A stretch of DNA of 45,937 bases from Anaerolineae bacterium (GCA_023384355.1 JAHDWL010000001.1:284085-330021), one strand, 5' to 3'; counted from the first letter of the stretch, positions 8,665-17,940 are shown. Made by a program: numbers and translations. Notes: generated from the letters alone by a model not told the origin.

Positions 8665-11600
8665 TTATCGTTGGATGTGCAATCCGGAGATGTCCTGGTT
8701 CAGGCCTTCATCGGCCGCATTCCAATACGCACTATAGGTGCAACTCGTCGTGTCACCCAGGCTGCCGGGCGAGCAGATAAAGATGGTTCCACTGCTGCCC
8801 GTCACGCTCCCGGCAGTGAAATTATTGGTAACTGACAGATAAAGGTCGCCGTTTAGTGGATCTATCCAGAGGGCGTCGATGTTTTCTTTACCGAGGTCAA
8901 CATCCGAGCCGTCGAAATAGAACTCCCAAGTTCCCGACGTAGAACTACCGGTGGTGCCGATAGTAAACGCCAATAGATCTTGATTGCGAACCTTGACGTT
9001 GACCCCCGCTATCTTTATCTTTGCCGCTCCTTTTGTGCTGATGATTAACCTTCCTGTGCCGTCCAGGCTGAAGGCATCGATAGCCTCGGCGGCAGTGGTC
9101 AGGAAAACGTCAGACCCATCGAAATACATCTGGAAGTTCCCACTCGAGTAGTTTCCCGGAGTGTCGGGGACGAAGCGAACAATGTCTTCCGCGCCAGCCC
9201 AACCCAGACCCGGTAATTGCGCCCCTTTGCCGAGGGTCAATAGCAACGAGCCGTCCGCCATGAGGTAGAAATCCCTGATGCCGGCAGATCCGATGCCGAC
9301 GGCCGTGCCATTGAAGAACATCTCCCATTGGCCGCCAGGCACAAGTTTCAGGATATCTGCATTATCATAATTGACCCCGTCGATAGTCCCTGTCCGAGGT
9401 GTATTTATGTAGATGGTATCCGGGTTCGGTACGTCCTCTGGCGCATTGGTGAAAGTACATGTTATCGATTCGCCTTCGTCCAGGTCGATGATTACCTGGT
9501 TTAATCCGGACATTGCTGTTCCGTTGTCGGCGTCACCGGTGCAGGCAATCTGATTCACCTGCCAACCCGGTGGAGTCAACTCAGTGACGGTAAATGAACC
9601 GGTGGCCAGATCGTTGAAAACCCTGGTCGTGTCGCCGGGAATCGTCAGCGTGAAGGGGCCGAGATCGCCGGTAAAGTTGAAGCTGCCGGATCCACTTGTC
9701 ACAGTTTTGACGATTGTGATAGTGCCGGCCGGCGGCGTCAGGGGAATCCCCTGCCCAAGATCCATACTCTCAATATTGATGTTACCCAGGCCAAAATCTT
9801 CCCCAATCCAGTATCGAGAAAGAACACAATCGCTGAATTGACCGAAGATTAGTGGTGTGCAGCGCACGATATCGGAAGTTTTGAATGTTTGTCCATTCAA
9901 AGTGAAGGACATTTTGGGAGTGAAGAAAAGATCCCCGCTCTCAGGGTCAATCCAGTTGGCTACAATTCGGTTATCGCTCAAGCCGATATCATTGATGTTC
10001 TGATAGATTTCCCAGTATCCACTGGTGCCCGCGCCATACGTATTGGCCTGAAACCGGAGCATGTGATTGCCTGTAATTTTCAGTGTCTGACCACCCGCTC
10101 CGGGAATCGTAGCGACGCCGAGAGGTGTGATGACCAGTTTTCCGGCCGGGGTCAGACTGATGCTGTCGATCGCTTCACCCGGCGAAGTCAGGCCAACATC
10201 GGACCCGTCCAGGAACATCGAGAAAGTCCCGGCCGTATTGGTGCCCATGGCGGACGGAACGAACCTGGCGATATCCTGTGGCTCAATCCATCCGACACCG
10301 GGCAGGTTAACACGCACCCTTGGCGTCAGGAGTATTGACCCATCTTCGAGGAGGGAGAAGGCGAGCAGTCCTTTCTTGATGTCGACATCGCTCCCGTCAA
10401 AGTACATCGCCCATGAGTCGGTCTCGGGGATATAAGCCAGAATGTCGCTCGTGGTGAAGTTTAAAGAGCCTATTGTGCCGTCTACGCGCGGAGCAACGTA
10501 GACGACCTGCTCTTCCGGCTCGGGATCGTCATTCGGCACGGTTACCTGGAAGAAGTTCCCATGATCCAGTGCCGGACTAACATTGCCGGCGTTGTCTGCT
10601 GCCTGCACAAAATATTCGTAATCGCCGCCCTTGGGCAGGACAACTGTCTTGACCGCCAGTTGGGAGTTGGGGTTATATGTTAATTCTGCTCGCGACCAGG
10701 TGTTGTCATTCAGGTGTCGGTAGAGGACGACGACGCGCATGACGCCGGTGGCCGGAAGGTTGTCGTTGGCGGGAATGTCCGTGACCAGCGCGCTGAAAGT
10801 CAGTGTCCGGCCCGCACCGGGCAATGCAGCAACTTGCCAGATGCCTGGCGCCTTGTAGTCCGGCTCCTCGCCCGGCCCCTCGTAGACAAGCAGATTCAAC
10901 TCACTGTAGAGGCGCATGATGCCCGTTGTCGTGGGATCGGATGAGGAAGACGTCGCCCGAAACTGCCCCGGGGTCACAATAATGTTCTGGGAGAACATAT
11001 GCTTGCCGATATCCCAGAAACGGTTGATCGTTGCGGGCATAAAAGGTAACCATTGCGGGACGTCATGACGCAACTCGCCCGATATTTCCTGGCTATCCTC
11101 GAACAGGAGCCCCATTATGACCGGATCGAAATTCGGTACGTCGTTGAATGTGCCGCCGAGCATCAGGACGCCGCGTGTAACATTATCCGGTGAGCTACGA
11201 TTGATCGTCGTCAGGGGTAAAACCGGTCGCTCGGCGGTCATGAACAAATCGGTCTCACCCTGAATGCGATAGTAGTTGCCGCGCGCAGTATTCTGCAGGG
11301 TGTAGGCGAAATTGCGATCAATGGGGGTCTCAACAAGACCTGGTATGGCGCCGGCGGCGACAGGACCATAAGCCATTGGGCCAAAGCCTGTTGACGACGC
11401 TGCCATGGTCGTGTTAATTCCCACCGGATTGACGTTTGTCTGGTTCGGCAGGTGGACTTTTTGCATCGGGAGACCGTATAGCGTCATTTCCGCGATGACC
11501 TTTTCGTCATAAACGCTCAGGGTACCAGCCGCCAGGCTGTTGAAATACTGTTGCTTGGCTTCCAGAAGCGCCCCGCCGACGGAAGGATCGCCCGATGGAA

Positions 11601-14600
11601 TGCCCGTCGGGTTGTATCCCAGGTGCCGGACGAAGTTGAACATCAGCCTTTCCGAGTAGGCCAGCATGTCAGCGTCGCCGTAGCCGAACCCCGTGTTGCC
11701 GATGAACGCCGCGCCTTCTCCGGCGAACATCTGTGCCCAGTCCGCGCCGGCAAATGGTGTGCCCAGCGTATACCAGCGGTCGTTAACATTCAGCCCCGAT
11801 TGGCAGCCGACGGAGAACACCAGGGTCCCGGTGAAATCGGTGGCGACATTGTCCAGCTCATCGGCATAGACCAGGTTCGGTTCGCCGGATTGTTGTTCGG
11901 TTTGGGAGCCATTCGGGTAGAAAAGCGAGTGATTGAAATGAGAATTGAGCGAAATTAAATCGTACTTTGTATTGCCGAAGGCGTTGTCGCGGAAGTCCCA
12001 GCCGCGCCATCCGTTATCGATGAGATTCGTCTGATCGGTGATCCCGCGGGAGCCAAGTTCGCTGGAAATGGCGTTGGCCTGATCCAGCAGGAAGTCATAA
12101 CCGGTGATCAACGCGTTCTGCGGGTTGATGGTCGTGTAACCGTTACGATACACGTCAATCAGGTTCTGAATCTGGGTTGGGCTTTCCACCAGGCGGCCGA
12201 TCGCGAATTGTGGAAGGTAAAGCTCCCGGCCGAATGCGTTGAACGGCAACACTGCGGCGTAATAGTCATCGCTCAGGTAATAGCGGTTGGCATAGGCCGC
12301 GGATATGGCCGGGTCATTCGCCAGGTCGTAATTGCGCTGGTTAGCGACCAGCGTGTTGTCGATCATTCGTCGATGGGGAATGATCTCATCACCCCCGGCT
12401 ATGACGATGTATTTCAGATTGGGGTAGGCCGGTATGACATCGTAGAGGAAATGCTTGATGGTTTGCGCCACCCGGTTGGCAGTCTGTGGGTTGCCTTGTT
12501 CGTTATCCCACTCCGTATATATATCCCGAAAGGCGAAGTCGCCTTCCATGTCCTGAATTGTGTCCAGGTTGTATACCACGCCGTTGACCGTCGGATCATC
12601 GGCCAGGGTGTTCAGAGCCGACATCAATCCGTCCGCTTCTGTCTGGCTGTATCCCGACACAAAACGAGCCTTATCAGTGATGATAATCGTCTCGATGTTG
12701 TTGTCTACCGGCGGTGTGGAGAAATCGCGTTCGGGTTCCTCGCTGTTCGTGGGCAACGGGTCCTCGACGTTTATCTGCACGTCCAGTGTGAAGGGTTGGC
12801 CGATAGCTGTTGGATCGCTGGCTATTACCCCCAAAAAGTAAGGGCCGGCCAGTTCGTGGATCTCATGTTCGATACGCTCATTGCCTTGAATATTGGCCGG
12901 ACCGCTCTTGATGGACAGACCAACGAGCGTGCCGTCGACATTGTCCCGGGCGATGTCGGTTAGTTGAGCGATATCAGTGAGCTGGGCGATATCGGTGAGT
13001 TGGGCGATGTCGGTCAACTGGGCAATTGCGTCCAATTGCGCGATGTCGATCAGGTCGCCAATATTTGCCAGGAGGGCAATATCGGTTAGTTGAGCAATAT
13101 CAGTCAGTTGAGCGATATCGGTTAATTGAGCGATATCGGTCAGCTGGGCAATATCTGTCAGTTGGGCGATGTCAGTCAATTGGGCGATATCCGATAATTT
13201 CGCCAAATCACGGATCGTGCCGTCTTCATCATTAATACCGGGGGCAAACAAATAGAGATCGTAATCGTAATCGCTTGCGAGTGTGACGATTATCTTCGAA
13301 CCGGGGGTAGGGACATCGAACCGATACCAGTTCGGGTCGATCTCGTTGACGGCCGTATCGGTGGTTGGCCCATCGCTCGGTATGGTCACGGCGCTGTTCC
13401 GGACGAGGTTCTCCTGAACAATTCGTACCGTGGCCTCGGCCGAATAGTCCGTGCCGTCAAAGGCCTGATAGGTGAATGTATCGGCCACCATCTCCGTGCC
13501 GTCATGCTGATAAAGGAATGTCCCATCAGGATTCAACGTAAACGAGGTGGCGTAAGCCGGCCCGGTGACCAGGACGGCCGTCAGCGGGCTCAGTTCGGGG
13601 TCGCTGTCATTGTCCAGTACCGATGTTGACCCGCCTTCGAGTACGGAGACAGAGCCATTCTTTGGAACGGTCGCCGTGTCCCCCTGGGCGACCGGTGGCT
13701 GGTTGGCGAAGGTCACCATAAAGGTGGTGCTGTCTTCAAATGTTCCGTCGCTGACAGTGAGAGTGATGTTGGCCGAACCGGTCGCACCCGGTTGTGGGGT
13801 GATGGACACCTCATAATTGCCGCCGCTGCCGCCGGTTATTTGAATGCCGGCAGGAGTGACGGGGTACTCACCATCAACCCAGGATGTCACAATCAGGGAT
13901 TCGGGCGGCGTCTCCAGATCAGAGACAGCGAAAGGGATTGGGCCGATAGTCGTGTCCGGCGCTCCGAATTGATCGCCGATATCGCTGATCGTCGGCGGCG
14001 TGTTGACAGGCTCGAAGCTGCTTTCATATGCGCCGCTGTCGCAGGTGGACGCGGCCGCGGGTTGCGGTCTTGTTGTGCCTCGCTGATCCGCAGGCGGACA
14101 GTACAACGGGTCTGCGATCCCGAGGGCGATGCTGCTCGCGCCGAGGGCCATCGTTCGGGTTGGTCCGCCGTTGTCGGCCAGGGGCTGCAATTGCGGATCA
14201 GCGGAGATTCCCGGACAGTTCTCGCCATTATAGAAAATATTGCCGGATTCCGATGTTGCCCAACCAAAGCAGTTTGTCCCTATACCCGTGCCGAGGAAAA
14301 CACTGTTATAAATATTAAGGGTTGCGGGACCTTCCCTGTACCATGAATCACCATCACTATTGGCGTTGTTATTGGCAAACGTGGAATTGGTGATCGTCAT
14401 CGTGCCGGTTCGGGCCACGACAGCGCCGCCATTCTGTCCCTGATTATTCACGAATGTGCTGTTGGTGATGTTGAAAGTGCCGTAATTGTTGCGAATCGCG
14501 CCACCGCTGCCGCCCTCGTTGCTGTCGAAAGTGCTGCCGGATACGATTCCCGTGTCGGAGAGTCCGTCACCGTTTGTGTAGATTGCCCCCGCGGCTGTAT

Positions 14601-15432
14601 CACCGCCGTTGAGATACCCATTGCTTGTGTTTCCGGTGAAGGTGCTGTCCGTTACCGTTAAATCACCGCCTGTTTCGGAGCAAATACCCCCGCCGGCCCA
14701 GGGGGCATCGTTGGTTGTAAATGTGCTTTGGTCAACTATCAGCGTGCCATTGGTGCCGTTGTAGATCGCCCCGCCGCATTCACGGTAGTCATTCGTCACG
14801 GTGCCCTCGGTCGCCGCGTTGTTGGTGAAGGCGCTGGTGGTGACGTTCAGAATGCCGCCCAGGTTGGCCACACCGCCGCCCTGCTGGACTGAAACGTTAC
14901 TATCGACTACGACATTGTTTAAGTATAACGTCGCGCCGCCGTTCAGGATGCCGCCACCTTGCGTGGAGACATTGCCGCCCCTGATGGTGAGGTCCCGGAT
15001 TGTGACGACCATGTCCGCTGGCAATCCGGCATTGATGAGATGAAATGCGCGAGCGTCCGTGGCGGCATTGATCACCGTTCCCGCGCCGGCGCCCTGGATT
15101 GTCACCGGGAAATCGATATCGAGATCGCCGGTCACGTTGTAGTCTTCCTCGCCGTAGTAATCATCCATTGCCAAACTGAATGAACCTTCCGGCAGGGTTA
15201 TGGTGTAGGAATCGTAATAGGTGTCACCGTTGGCCGCGATCCAGCCGATGGCACCGCGAAGACTACAGTCGTTGTCATTCGCTTCGACACAAAAGCCTCC
15301 ACCTTCAGAAGGATCGTCGAACCGGTCGACCGTAATCGTGTAATCCACGGCCGATACCGGTTGACTGCTGAGGCTTAACGGAATGAACAGGAGAAACAAA
15401 CTTGCCACTAGGATGCGGCTTAAATGAAACAT
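8665..15432 (-). CDS. Giant secreted protein: CSLREA beta-helix, PPC-like, C25-like peptidase, repeat modules
   Basis: 2255 residues with a signal peptide (cleavage after VSA, residue 28). In order: a CSLREA-type start (CSLRGAI, 56-62); a right-handed beta-helix of STFxxN repeats closing with LADNGGPTRTMALG and CDSGAYE (about 90-470); two Ig/cadherin-like domains (475-665); a PPC-like beta-sandwich interrupted by 14 hexapeptides (744-828); a C25/gingipain-like peptidase domain (about 905-1400) with YIVIAGGDEIIP, probable catalytic His1165 in LNSHFNH and Cys1210 in FSVGCQSG; an Ig-like domain (1540-1640); four DGSDV-type repeats; a prealbumin-like domain (TITIVKTVTSGSGSF, about 1893-1990); and four more repeats. 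GGAGG precedes the ATG. No LPXTG motif, membrane tail or type IX sorting domain is visible, so it is probably released or loosely attached. Substrate is unknown. The role is inferred from domains only. Confidence 0.9.
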   Translation of the reverse strand: MFHLSRILVASLFLLFIPLSLSSQPVSAVDYTITVDRFDDPSEGGGFCVEANDNDCSLRGAIGWIAANGDTYYDSYTITLPEGSFSLAMDDYYGEEDYNVTGDLDIDFPVTIQGAGAGTVINAATDARAFHLINAGLPADMVVTIRDLTIRGGNVSTQGGGILNGGATLYLNNVVVDSNVSVQQGGGVANLGGILNVTTSAFTNNAATEGTVTNDYRECGGAIYNGTNGTLIVDQSTFTTNDAPWAGGGICSETGGDLTVTDSTFTGNTSNGYLNGGDTAAGAIYTNGDGLSDTGIVSGSTFDSNEGGSGGAIRNNYGTFNITNSTFVNNQGQNGGAVVARTGTMTITNSTFANNNANSDGDSWYREGPATLNIYNSVFLGTGIGTNCFGWATSESGNIFYNGENCPGISADPQLQPLADNGGPTRTMALGASSIALGIADPLYCPPADQRGTTRPQPAAASTCDSGAYESSFEPVNTPPTISDIGDQFGAPDTTIGPIPFAVSDLETPPESLIVTSWVDGEYPVTPAGIQITGGSGGNYEVSITPQPGATGSANITLTVSDGTFEDSTTFMVTFANQPPVAQGDTATVPKNGSVSVLEGGSTSVLDNDSDPELSPLTAVLVTGPAYATSFTLNPDGTFLYQHDGTEMVADTFTYQAFDGTDYSAEATVRIVQENLVRNSAVTIPSDGPTTDTAVNEIDPNWYRFDVPTPGSKIIVTLASDYDYDLYLFAPGINDEDGTIRDLAKLSDIAQLTDIAQLTDIAQLTDIAQLTDIAQLTDIAQLTDIALLANIGDLIDIAQLDAIAQLTDIAQLTDIAQLTDIAQLTDIARDNVDGTLVGLSIKSGPANIQGNERIEHEIHELAGPYFLGVIASDPTAIGQPFTLDVQINVEDPLPTNSEEPERDFSTPPVDNNIETIIITDKARFVSGYSQTEADGLMSALNTLADDPTVNGVVYNLDTIQDMEGDFAFRDIYTEWDNEQGNPQTANRVAQTIKHFLYDVIPAYPNLKYIVIAGGDEIIPHRRMIDNTLVANQRNYDLANDPAISAAYANRYYLSDDYYAAVLPFNAFGRELYLPQFAIGRLVESPTQIQNLIDVYRNGYTTINPQNALITGYDFLLDQANAISSELGSRGITDQTNLIDNGWRGWDFRDNAFGNTKYDLISLNSHFNHSLFYPNGSQTEQQSGEPNLVYADELDNVATDFTGTLVFSVGCQSGLNVNDRWYTLGTPFAGADWAQMFAGEGAAFIGNTGFGYGDADMLAYSERLMFNFVRHLGYNPTGIPSGDPSVGGALLEAKQQYFNSLAAGTLSVYDEKVIAEMTLYGLPMQKVHLPNQTNVNPVGINTTMAASSTGFGPMAYGPVAAGAIPGLVETPIDRNFAYTLQNTARGNYYRIQGETDLFMTAERPVLPLTTINRSSPDNVTRGVLMLGGTFNDVPNFDPVIMGLLFEDSQEISGELRHDVPQWLPFMPATINRFWDIGKHMFSQNIIVTPGQFRATSSSSDPTTTGIMRLYSELNLLVYEGPGEEPDYKAPGIWQVAALPGAGRTLTFSALVTDIPANDNLPATGVMRVVVLYRHLNDNTWSRAELTYNPNSQLAVKTVVLPKGGDYEYFVQAADNAGNVSPALDHGNFFQVTVPNDDPEPEEQVVYVAPRVDGTIGSLNFTTSDILAYIPETDSWAMYFDGSDVDIKKGLLAFSLLEDGSILLTPRVRVNLPGVGWIEPQDIARFVPSAMGTNTAGTFSMFLDGSDVGLTSPGEAIDSISLTPAGKLVITPLGVATIPGAGGQTLKITGNHMLRFQANTYGAGTSGYWEIYQNINDIGLSDNRIVANWIDPESGDLFFTPKMSFTLNGQTFKTSDIVRCTPLIFGQFSDCVLSRYWIGEDFGLGNINIESMDLGQGIPLTPPAGTITIVKTVTSGSGSFNFTGDLGPFTLTIPGDTTRVFNDLATGSFTVTELTPPGWQVNQIACTGDADNGTAMSGLNQVIIDLDEGESITCTFTNAPEDVPNPDTIYINTPRTGTIDGVNYDNADILKLVPGGQWEMFFNGTAVGIGSAGIRDFYLMADGSLLLTLGKGAQLPGLGWAGAEDIVRFVPDTPGNYSSGNFQMYFDGSDVFLTTAAEAIDAFSLDGTGRLIISTKGAAKIKIAGVNVKVRNQDLLAFTIGTTGSSTSGTWEFYFDGSDVDLGKENIDALWIDPLNGDLYLSVTNNFTAGSVTGSSGTIFICSPGSLGDTTSCTYSAYWNAADEGLNQDISGLHIQR
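8668..9441 (-). repeat. Protein module 2: second copy of the four-repeat unit
   Basis: Residues about 1998-2254 repeat the order of module 1: MFFNGTAVGI, MYFDGSDVFL, FYFDGSDVDL and AYWNAADEGL turns. The fourth repeat in both modules has the same ICSPG/RCTP ... SDC/TSC cysteine pair. The modules are separated by one prealbumin-like domain and look like a whole-module duplication. Confidence 0.8.
9762..10503 (-). repeat. Protein module 1: four DGSDV-type repeats
   Basis: Residues about 1644-1890 of the giant protein hold four repeats of 55-65 residues. Each has a DILxxxP strand, a W/F-x-MYFDGSDVGL turn and an ID-x-x-SL...GxLxLTP ending. The turns read MYFDGSDVDI, MFLDGSDVGL, IYQNINDIGL and RYWIGEDFGL, so the third and fourth are the more diverged. 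Confidence 0.8.
12950..13201 (-). repeat. 14 tandem 18-bp units coding hexapeptide IAQLTD
   Basis: Fourteen contiguous 18-base units. Ten encode exactly QLTDIA; four are variants (KLSDIA, LLANIG, DLIDIA, QLDAIA). The units differ at many synonymous positions (CAACTAACC, CAGCTCACT, CAGTTGACC), so they are not a recent slippage product. In the phase I-A-Q-L-T-D each unit fits the left-handed beta-helix hexapeptide pattern [LIV]-[GAED]-X2-[STAV]-X. The repeat interrupts a PPC-like domain of the giant secreted protein. Confidence 0.95.
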
Positions 15433-15876
15433 GATGATCCTCCGCTACATGTTTACCCAACGGGTAAATCTTAATTCGGACGAGTTACCTGTGCGCCAAT
15501 TCGTATTTCTATTATATACGTCATGTAAATAAGCTTTTCCGAGACGATCGCTAATAATATAACATATTTGAGTGTGATTCCTTTGTCGCCTAGGCGACAC
15601 AACTGTATTTTCATGATCTTTTGATCATCAAACGAATTCCGATTCACACAATGCTGACAAGTATAAAAGCTGTATGGTTGAACTCATTTTTGCCTTGCCG
15701 CGTTCATCAATATACGGGTAACATCTCTGAAATCGATTTGCTCCTGCGATTGAACTTTGCTGCGTGCGGGAAATTCTAACGGCACAGCCTGTGATATCGC
15801 GAAGCGCGTTGTGACGGCTGGCCCTTATTGCGCGAACCGACGATCATTGAGAGCAAAAGGAAATGGAGTGTAGATT
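15433..15876. other. 444-bp divergent intergenic region
   Basis: The gap between the giant secreted-protein gene and the fused E1 gene is AT-rich in its left half. It holds a perfect -10 TATAAT on the reverse strand (15511-15516, no good -35), a TTTACCC-AAC-GGGTAAA hairpin (15452-15468), a 16-base palindrome (15584-15599) and an ATGATC-TTTT-GATCAT inverted repeat (15613-15628). The right half shows nothing I can name before the GGAG at the E1 start. Confidence 0.55.
15584..15599. promoter_or_regulatory. Perfect 16-bp palindrome, candidate operator
   Basis: TGTCGCCTAGGCGACA is fully self-complementary and sits 68 bp upstream of the -10 of the giant secreted-protein gene. With no loop it is more like a dimer-binding DNA site than an RNA terminator. 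No regulator gene is adjacent to suggest its ligand. Confidence 0.4.
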
Positions 15877-17940
15877 TTGACCCAATCAACTGCAAATCTT
15901 TTTGACTGGCGTGAAGTCGCCCGGCTGGCGCTCATCTCGCGCCGGATGGACGAACTGGAAGAACGCGAATTGACACCGGCGGGTCTCGTCACTTATCAGT
16001 TCTCCGCGCGTGGGCATGAGTTGGGTCAATTGCTGATCGCCCAGATGTTGACCAAGCCCCTCGATGCTGCCTCGGTCTATTATCGTTCCCGGACGTTTGT
16101 GCTCGCCAGTGGTCTGACGGTGGAAGAAGCGCTGGCTTCCGACATGGCTCGCGTCGGCGGCATGAGCGAAGGGCGGGATGTCGGTGTTGTCTTCAACATG
16201 CCTCGTCGCGGGCGAGCGCAGATCATGCCGATGGCGGGCGATGTGGCCTCGCAATATACCCCCGCCGCCGGATGGGCGCAGGCCATCCGCTACCGCCATG
16301 AGCAACTGGGCGAGGAGTCTGCACTCGGCAGTATCGCGGTCGTGTTCGGCGGCGACGGCTCGGTAGCCGGCAACGGCTTCTGGTCAGCGCTGACGATGGC
16401 GACGACGTTGCGATTGCCCCTTTTGTTTGTCATCGAGGACAACGACTATGCCATCTCTGTCAGGAGCGATTTACAGACCCCCGGCGGGAATATCGCCGCC
16501 AACCTCGCTTCCTTCGAGGGCTTGCGAATTTGGGATGGGGACGGCTGCGATCCGGCGGTGACGGCAGGCCTGGTTGCATCAGCCGTGGATTATGTGAGGT
16601 CATGGGCCGGGCCGGCCCTCTTGCGCCTGACTGTGCCGCGCCTATCCGGGCATTCGAGCGCTGATAACCAGACCTACAAGACGGAGACCGAACGGGCGGC
16701 CGAATGGTCGCGTGATCCGATCGTTGCGTTACAGAATTTCCTTGTGCCGGATCAAATGAGCGAAGAGGAGTGGCGAGACCTGGAAGCTGCGGTTGACCTG
16801 GAGTTGGCTCAGGCGGTTGAGGTGGCGCGGAGCCAGGCGCAGCCCGATCCGGCCAGGGTAACCGATCGTGTGTGGGCAAAAGGATCCCCGCCGGCGCTCG
16901 TCGGCGGGTTGGCGGCAGCCGGTATATCGTTGCCGCGCGGCCAGGATACCCCGCGGCCGCTCGATCCGCGCCGGCTGACGATGGTTGAAGCCATTCGACA
17001 CACCCTGGATGTGGAACTTTACGTCAACCCGCGATGCCTGGTGTTTGGCGAGGACGTCGGCTTGAAGGGGGGCGTTCACGCGGCCACGCTGGGTTTGCAG
17101 GCGCGGCACGGCGAAGGCAGGGTCTTCGATACCAGCCTTTCGGAGGAAGGGATCATCGGCCGCGCGGTCGGGTTGGCCTTCGCCGGGTTGATGCCGGTCC
17201 CGGAAATCCAGTTTCGCAAGTACGCCGATCCGGCAACCGAGCAACTGCACAACATCGGCTCGCTGCGCTGGCGAACGGCCGGACATTTTGCCGCGCCAAT
17301 GGTCGTGCGGATGCCGGGCGGATTTCGGCGCATCGGCGATCCATGGCACAGCGTCACGGATGAGGTGGCATTTGCCCATAGCGTCGGCTGGCAGGTGGCC
17401 TACCCGTCGAACGCCGAGGACGCGGTCGGGTTGTTACGCGCAGCACTACGCGGCGATGACCCGGTTATGTTCTTCGAGCACCGGGCCATGCTGGACGCCG
17501 CGTCGGCACGGCGGCCGTATCCCGGCGATGAGTATGTCTTGCCGTTCGGCCGCGGTCGGGTTGTGCGATCGGGAACATCATTGACGGTCGTCACCTGGGG
17601 GGCGATGGTCGAGCGATGTGAAACGGCCGCGGCCGAAACAGGCGCGTCGATCGAGATCATCGACCTGCGCACGATTGTGCCCTGGGATCAGGCGCTGGTG
17701 TTTGACTCAGTCCGCAAGACGTCGCGCTGCCTCATCGTTCACGAGGATTTTCTGTTCAATGGTTTCGGCGCGGAAATCGCCGCTGCAATCGTCGGCGAAC
17801 TCTTTCTGGAACTGGACGCTCCAGTCCAGCGCCTGGCCGCTCCGTCCATTCCCGTGCCATACAACACCGGTCTGATGGACGCGATGATCCCGCGCGTCGA
17901 TCAGATCCGCGAGCGGTTGGAGTGGCTACTCAGTTTCTAG
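15877..17940 (+). CDS. Fused 2-oxoacid dehydrogenase E1 (alpha and beta subunits in one chain)
   Basis: 687 residues. The N-terminal half (about 1-340) is an E1-alpha domain, with the thiamine diphosphate motif GGDGSVAGNG (158-167) closing at VIEDNDYAIS. The C-terminal half (about 370-687) is E1-beta (TMVEAIRHTLDVEL, FGEDVGLKGGVH, FDTSLSEEGIIGRAVG with the cofactor-activating Glu, and VHEDFLFNGFGAEIAA). The enzyme decarboxylates a 2-oxoacid (branched-chain type by overall look, since alpha and beta are usually separate genes in BCKDH) and passes the acyl group to a lipoyl E2. The start is TTG after GGAG; no ATG is better placed. No E2 or E3 gene lies nearby, so partners must be elsewhere. The substrate is uncertain: pyruvate, acetoin and branched-chain oxoacids are all possible. 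Confidence 0.92.
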   Translation: MTQSTANLFDWREVARLALISRRMDELEERELTPAGLVTYQFSARGHELGQLLIAQMLTKPLDAASVYYRSRTFVLASGLTVEEALASDMARVGGMSEGRDVGVVFNMPRRGRAQIMPMAGDVASQYTPAAGWAQAIRYRHEQLGEESALGSIAVVFGGDGSVAGNGFWSALTMATTLRLPLLFVIEDNDYAISVRSDLQTPGGNIAANLASFEGLRIWDGDGCDPAVTAGLVASAVDYVRSWAGPALLRLTVPRLSGHSSADNQTYKTETERAAEWSRDPIVALQNFLVPDQMSEEEWRDLEAAVDLELAQAVEVARSQAQPDPARVTDRVWAKGSPPALVGGLAAAGISLPRGQDTPRPLDPRRLTMVEAIRHTLDVELYVNPRCLVFGEDVGLKGGVHAATLGLQARHGEGRVFDTSLSEEGIIGRAVGLAFAGLMPVPEIQFRKYADPATEQLHNIGSLRWRTAGHFAAPMVVRMPGGFRRIGDPWHSVTDEVAFAHSVGWQVAYPSNAEDAVGLLRAALRGDDPVMFFEHRAMLDAASARRPYPGDEYVLPFGRGRVVRSGTSLTVVTWGAMVERCETAAAETGASIEIIDLRTIVPWDQALVFDSVRKTSRCLIVHEDFLFNGFGAEIAAAIVGELFLELDAPVQRLAAPSIPVPYNTGLMDAMIPRVDQIRERLEWLLSF

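Noticed and set aside
12208-12963. Plus-strand open frame of 251 codons
   Set aside because: It is antisense to the giant secreted-protein gene, which has a signal peptide, domain order and terminator.
12950-13201. Tandem 18-bp repeats as a CRISPR array or recent microsatellite
   Set aside because: There are no spacers, the units are in frame with a long gene, and they vary at synonymous positions.
15584-15599. 16-bp palindrome as a terminator
   Set aside because: It has no loop and no T run, and lies in the middle of a divergent promoter region rather than after a gene.
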